Origin: a virus
Length of the DNA: 24,250 nucleotides
Strand: one strand, 5' to 3'
Virus record (IMG/VR): IMGVR_UViG_3300042923_001825
Span: 1 to 24,250 of that record
A program made the translations under genes and the position numbers. The notes below the pieces were generated by a model that ran no database searches, was not told the origin of the DNA, and worked only from the letters and a program-made list of their open reading frames with translations. Below, piece after piece: positions 20,329 to 24,250 of this stretch (its first letter is position 1; each line of letters opens with the position of its first letter).

Positions 20329-21991
20329 AGATAGTAAAGCCTATAAATATTGTCAATGGTGTTTGGAAGATAACAATGATTTTGTAGGGACATATGTTAA
20401 AAAGCAAGCTAAGGGATGGATTGATATTGTAGATGGTAATAATTTAGAGGCTTATACATCTCAAATTATGTTTGATAAGGTATGTGGTATATTAAGATTA
20501 ATGGTTCATCCTGACTTAGGTTGCAGCATATATGAAGGTATGGAAAATTATCATTGGTTCTTTGTTATTGCTACATTATGTACAGTGGATAGAGTGACAG
20601 AGGGTAGATTCTACGAAACATCATTGCTTGAAATAAGCAGAAAAAATTATAAAACTTTTGTAAGTGGAATAATATTTATAATTGGTATGCTGTTAGAACC
20701 TAGATTTTCTAGGTTCTTTTCTGTTGCTCCAGATTACAAACTAAGTAATGAATTGAAGCTTGCTGTTAAGAAAATTATTAAGTCAAGCCCTATATTAGTA
20801 GATAGATTTAAGATTAAAAGAGATATGATAGAATGCAAATTAACTGAAATTGAGTATGTACCACTTGCTTATAGTAATGATGGTATGGATGGTAAACTTG
20901 CTAATATATATCTTGCGGATGAAGCTGGGCTACTTGACGATTATCCCGTTGAAGCGATGAGGTCAAGTCAGATTACACTAAAGAATAAATTAGGTATTAT
21001 CATTTCTACACAATATCCGAATGATAACAACGTTATGCTAACTGAAATAGATTATGCTAAGAAAGTATTAGATGGATTTATAGAAAACAAAAGATATTTT
21101 AGTTTACTGTATGAACCTAATGCAGACATAATTAAGGATTGGCAAACGAATAATCTTGTTATATATCAATCAAACCCTGTTGCAGTAGATAATAAAGCTA
21201 TATTCAAGGCTATATGTGATAAAAGAACTATGGCTATAATGTATGAAAGCAAGAGGGAAAACTATCTATGTAAGCATAATAACATTAAATATACAGGTAT
21301 TGGAACAGAAGGATATGTAAATAGTGAGCAAATTAAAATTTGTAAACTAAAAAACCCTTTTGATTGGACTAATCGTGATGTTTGGGTGGGTGTTGACCTC
21401 GCGGAAACCACTGATAACTGTGGATTTAGCATGATTACATATCTAGAAGAAACCGAAAAAGTTATATGCAAGTCTTGGGCTATGATACCAGGTGGGAGAA
21501 TAGAAGAAAAATCTCAAAAAGAAAAGGTTGATTACAAGAAGCATATAGATAGAAGAAATTGTTTTGCGATAGGTGATTTAGTTATCGACTATGAGTTTAT
21601 AAATAACTTTATTAGCAAAATAGAGGAAGAATATCAAGTTAATATTTTGGGAGTTGGGTATGACATTAGAAATGCCAGAGCTTCAGCACAAAAATGGGAA
21701 GAGCATGGTTATGATTGTATCGAGGTTAAACAGCATAGTAGCGTACTTCATACATCAATTAAATGGCTTAAAGAACTAATACTTAACGGCAAATTCCATT
21801 ACGAGGACAATGAATTACTTGAAATAAACTTTGTAAACTGTAGACAAACAGAGGATACTAACCTCAATAAATATCTAAATAAAAAGAAATCAGCAGGAAA
21901 GATTGATATGGTTATGTCTTTAGTGGATGCAATGTACTTATTGGAACAGGGTTTATTATCTAATGGTAATTTTGTTGTACAAACAATCTAA
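20318..21991 (+). CDS. terL: Terminase large subunit (HK97/Terminase_1 type)
   Basis: A 557-residue packaging ATPase and nuclease. Residues about 100-115 carry the variant Walker A of this family (SRKNYKT, 107-113, where SRKNGKT is usual) and LANIYLADEAG carries the Walker B acid pair D201-E202. The nuclease half shows D360 (WVGVDLAE), D449 (GVGYDIRNA) and D530/D537 (GKIDMVMSLVDA), the normal acidic set. It overlaps the small-subunit gene by 11 bases; ATGs at 20306, 20312 and 20318 are all possible, and GGTGA gives 20318 the best spacing. It packs DNA into the prohead through the portal. Confidence 0.95.
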   Translation: MEIKDSKAYKYCQWCLEDNNDFVGTYVKKQAKGWIDIVDGNNLEAYTSQIMFDKVCGILRLMVHPDLGCSIYEGMENYHWFFVIATLCTVDRVTEGRFYETSLLEISRKNYKTFVSGIIFIIGMLLEPRFSRFFSVAPDYKLSNELKLAVKKIIKSSPILVDRFKIKRDMIECKLTEIEYVPLAYSNDGMDGKLANIYLADEAGLLDDYPVEAMRSSQITLKNKLGIIISTQYPNDNNVMLTEIDYAKKVLDGFIENKRYFSLLYEPNADIIKDWQTNNLVIYQSNPVAVDNKAIFKAICDKRTMAIMYESKRENYLCKHNNIKYTGIGTEGYVNSEQIKICKLKNPFDWTNRDVWVGVDLAETTDNCGFSMITYLEETEKVICKSWAMIPGGRIEEKSQKEKVDYKKHIDRRNCFAIGDLVIDYEFINNFISKIEEEYQVNILGVGYDIRNARASAQKWEEHGYDCIEVKQHSSVLHTSIKWLKELILNGKFHYEDNELLEINFVNCRQTEDTNLNKYLNKKKSAGKIDMVMSLVDAMYLLEQGLLSNGNFVVQTI

Positions 21992-22005
21992 AGAGAGGTG
22001 AGAAT

Positions 22006-23241
22006 GTGGGATTAATACAAAAATTTAGAGAATGGCGTGAGTATAATATAAGAGCTACTCAAACTTTAGAAGAAATACTATTGCAAGCAGGAATAGGAAC
22101 GGATACTATAACAAAAGAACAAGCCTTAAATATACCTAGTGTTGCAGGGTGCGTAGATATAATAAGCAATACAATTGCAATGCTACCTATAAAACTGTAT
22201 AAAGAGGAAAATGGTAAGGTAATTACTGTAAAAGATAATAGAGTTAATCTATTAAACTTAGATACTAAGGATACATTAAACTCTTTTCAATTTAAAAAGC
22301 AAATTATAGAAGATTATTTGTTATCTGGAGCTGGTTATGCTTACATAAACAAACAAAAAAATAATATAGCGAGTCTAAATTATGTTGATAATGCAGCTGT
22401 GAGTGTGAATAAAAATGCTGATCCAATCTTTAAAAGCTACGATATTTTAGTAAATGGAAACACTTATAGAGACTTTGAATTTTTAAAATTGACACGTAAA
22501 ACCAAAGATGGAGTAACAGGTAAAGGAATTGTTGCAGAACATAATGACATGCTGACTTTAGCTTATCTTACTTTAAAGTTTGAAAAAGTGCTTATGAAAA
22601 CAGGTGGCAACAAAAAAGGATTCCTAAAAGCTAAGAACAAATTAAATGATGGAGCGTTAACAGCCTTAAAAACTGCATGGAATAATCTATACAAGGATAA
22701 TACTGAGAATGTGGTTGTTCTAAATGATGGTTTGGAATTTCAGGAAGCATCTAGTTCGTCCGTTGAAATGCAAATGAATGAAAACAAAAGGACTAATAGT
22801 GCTGAAATATGCAAGTTATTTAGTATGCCTGTGGGTATTTTAGAGGGTAATGCTACCGAACAAGACAATGCAAATTATATTAAATACTGTATATTGCCTA
22901 TATTAAAAGGTTTAGAAACTGCATTGAATAAAGATATACTGTTAGAACTCGAAAAGGGTTCTTTTTATTTTGCAACAGATACAAAAGAGTTATTAAAAGG
23001 CGATATTTTGAAGCGTTATCAAGCCTATGAAATAGCGATTAGAAGTGGTATTCAGACTATAGATGAGGTGCGATATGCTGAAGATTTAGAGTATTTAGGT
23101 CTTAATTTCTTAAAATTAGGCTTGGAAAGTGTATTATTCAATGCAAAAACTAAGGACATATTCGTGACCAACACGGGCATGACGTTTAATATGAACAACA
23201 CTGTTGTTTCAGGAATTAATGTAGCGAAGGGAGGTGTATAG
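22006..23241 (+). CDS. Phage portal protein (HK97 family)
   Basis: A 411-residue portal protein that forms the twelve-fold ring through which DNA enters the head. Typical features are the ITKEQALNIPSVAGCVDIIS segment followed by IAMLPIKLYKEENG, the region QIIEDYLLSGAGYAYINK, and the later MNENKRTNSAEICKLFSMPV and EGNATEQDNANYIKYCILPI motifs. The start is GTG 22006 with AGAGAGGTGAGA upstream, 14 bases after terL. The length fits the family and no break is seen. Next gene follows two bases later. Confidence 0.95.
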   Translation: MGLIQKFREWREYNIRATQTLEEILLQAGIGTDTITKEQALNIPSVAGCVDIISNTIAMLPIKLYKEENGKVITVKDNRVNLLNLDTKDTLNSFQFKKQIIEDYLLSGAGYAYINKQKNNIASLNYVDNAAVSVNKNADPIFKSYDILVNGNTYRDFEFLKLTRKTKDGVTGKGIVAEHNDMLTLAYLTLKFEKVLMKTGGNKKGFLKAKNKLNDGALTALKTAWNNLYKDNTENVVVLNDGLEFQEASSSSVEMQMNENKRTNSAEICKLFSMPVGILEGNATEQDNANYIKYCILPILKGLETALNKDILLELEKGSFYFATDTKELLKGDILKRYQAYEIAIRSGIQTIDEVRYAEDLEYLGLNFLKLGLESVLFNAKTKDIFVTNTGMTFNMNNTVVSGINVAKGGV

Positions 23242-23243
23242 AT

Positions 23244-23858
23244 GTGCAAATTGAGATAAGAAATGACTCTGTTATTATAAGTGGGTATGTCAATGCAATC
23301 GAAAGGGATTCTAGAATAATGCATAGTCCACATGGAAGATTTGTCGAGCAAGTAAAGGCTAAAACATTTCAAAGAGCATTGGAAAGTACCGACAATGTTA
23401 ATTTGTTAATGAATCATAATTCCAATATGATGTTAGGTTCTACAATGGAAGGCAATTTAAAACTCGCTGAAGATACTATAGGTCTCAGAGCAATGGCGAC
23501 GATAACAGATGCCGAAACAATTCAAAAGGCTAAAGATAATAAATTAGTTGGTTGGAGTTTTGGATTTTCTGTGATGCAAAATGGTGATCACTGGGAGGAT
23601 TACAAGGATGGTATTCAAAGAAGATACCTTGAAAACATAAGACTTTTAGAGGTATCTATATTAGATAACACTAGGACTCCTGCATACATTGGAACATCTA
23701 TTGAGAGTAGAGACGGAGAAAATACTTTATTAGAACATAGGACTGTAGAAGATACCCCAGAATTAATAGATAATTCAAAAGAAGAAAAACGAGAAGATAA
23801 ACAAATTAATTATTCAATAATTGAAAATGAAATAGCACTATTAAAACTAAAGGCTTAA
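23244..23858 (+). CDS. Prohead serine protease (S78/U35 family)
   Basis: A 204-residue HK97-type prohead protease that trims the capsid protein during assembly. It opens with a beta strand and SGYVNAIERDSRIMH..GRF, and has the catalytic His in LLMNH58N and Ser in LVGWS105FGFSV, with E136 in LLEVSILD as the probable third residue. The C-terminal tail is charged, as in homologues. It starts at GTG 23244 with GGGAGGTG upstream and is adjacent to the portal gene. A terminator-like hairpin follows at 23849-23872, before the capsid gene. Confidence 0.93.
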   Translation: MQIEIRNDSVIISGYVNAIERDSRIMHSPHGRFVEQVKAKTFQRALESTDNVNLLMNHNSNMMLGSTMEGNLKLAEDTIGLRAMATITDAETIQKAKDNKLVGWSFGFSVMQNGDHWEDYKDGIQRRYLENIRLLEVSILDNTRTPAYIGTSIESRDGENTLLEHRTVEDTPELIDNSKEEKREDKQINYSIIENEIALLKLKA

Positions 23859-23872
23859 ATAAGTCTTTTTTT
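23849..23872 (+). terminator. Hairpin between protease and capsid genes
   Basis: AAAGGCTT (23849-23856) pairs with AAGTCTTT (23861-23868), one wobble, followed by TTTT. It overlaps the last codons of the protease gene and might reduce read-through into the capsid gene or process the transcript. Confidence 0.65.
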
Positions 23873-23917
23873 ATTATAAAAAATTAAATTGCCGAGGGCA
23901 GAAAGAGGTATGTATAT

Positions 23918-24250
23918 ATGTTAAAAGGATTAATGGAAAAAAGAAATGTACTAATTACTGAAATGGAAGGTTTATTAAACACAGCAAAGACAGAAACAAG
24001 AGCACTAAATGAAACTGAAATGGCTAGAATTAACGCAATAAAGTCTGAAATAACAGGTATTGATAACACAATCAAAATAGAAGAGGAGATGAGAAACTTG
24101 GATAAAAAAGTTGAAACAAAGGTAGAGGAAAAAGTAGAACAAAGGGCGATTGATGAAAAGAATTTCTTAAAGTTTGTAAGAGGTGAAGAAAGAGCACTTG
24201 ATGTTGCTAACAATGGTGGAATAATTGAGTGTGTCAACTTTTTTGTGTAA
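23918..24250 (+). pseudogene. Major capsid protein, truncated after the delta domain
   Basis: Only 110 residues are encoded before a stop. They match the N-terminal part of an HK97-type major capsid protein: the scaffold-like delta domain (GLMEKRNVLITEMEGLLNTA and a long Lys/Glu coiled coil) and the start of the mature region, FLKFVRGEERALDVANNGGI, which in homologues runs on for about 280 residues. Here it becomes ECVNFFV and stops. The switch falls at about base 24227, where the sequence (GAGTGTGTCAAC and TTTTTTGTGTAA) resembles the terminal repeat of an IS256-type insertion sequence. AGAGGT precedes ATG 23918. Without the fold domain no capsid could form from this copy. Confidence 0.7.
24227..24250. 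mobile_element. Possible insertion-sequence end
   Basis: From GAGTGTGTCAAC onward the sequence no longer fits the capsid family and resembles the terminal inverted repeat style of Firmicute IS256-group elements. The body of the element would lie beyond the window, so this is tentative. Confidence 0.4.

Noticed and set aside
1-24250. CRISPR array, rRNA genes, toxin-antitoxin pair or restriction-modification system
   Set aside because: No regularly spaced long repeats, rRNA sequence, convincing toxin-antitoxin gene pair or methylase motif was seen on either strand.

Overview
The window is strongly AT-rich and tightly packed, with Shine-Dalgarno sites of the AGGAGG/AGGTGG type, many short rho-independent terminators, a Spo0E-type sporulation regulator and several clostridial small-protein families. 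This points to a spore-forming Clostridium-like Firmicute. The content is phage plus plasmid: an HK97-type head-morphogenesis block sits beside plasmid-like maintenance and DNA-transfer genes and possible replication regions. My reading is a clostridial phage-plasmid or extrachromosomal prophage; a chromosomal prophage is not excluded because the flanks are missing.

Left part (1-8130): tyrosine recombinase and a coupled winged-helix protein; a non-coding stretch with a perfect 14-bp palindrome, a frameshifted gene remnant and four TAGTATACTA-type palindromes; a small minus-strand gene; a Spo0E-like gene; a small gene behind a LexA-box-like operator; a DUF805 membrane protein; an XRE regulator; then a compact cassette of two micro-proteins, an FtsK/SpoIIIE-type ATPase, a replication-relaxation-family protein and a membrane protein. 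A 500-bp non-coding region with TGATACA repeats, a pyrimidine tract and AT-rich DNA follows, then a protein ending in a PD-(D/E)XK-like nuclease domain.

Middle part (8130-15330): a phage-type genetic switch (minus-strand repressor-like gene, divergent near-consensus promoters), three small genes, a long structured leader with three related repeat units, a 404-residue protein whose N-terminal module occurs in clostridial phages and plasmids, a strong stem-loop, and a 1023-residue protein that I read as a divergent single-subunit two-barrel RNA polymerase (RNP motif followed by a DFDID metal-binding triad, comparable to DFDGD of beta-prime, YonO and cellular RdRps). A terminator and an unusual run of hairpins follow it.

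Right part (15330-24250): small phage genes, a GIY-YIG homing endonuclease, a YjcQ-family protein, an HNH protein with a degenerate zinc knuckle, a probable cos site, terminase small and large subunits, portal, S78 prohead protease, and the N-terminal delta domain of a major capsid protein. The capsid frame ends abruptly in sequence resembling an insertion-sequence end, so the element may be defective. Tail and lysis genes are not in this window.

The most unusual item is the polymerase-like gene with its structured flanks: it could provide element-specific transcription, as YonO does for phage SPbeta, but no dedicated promoter motif could be established by eye.
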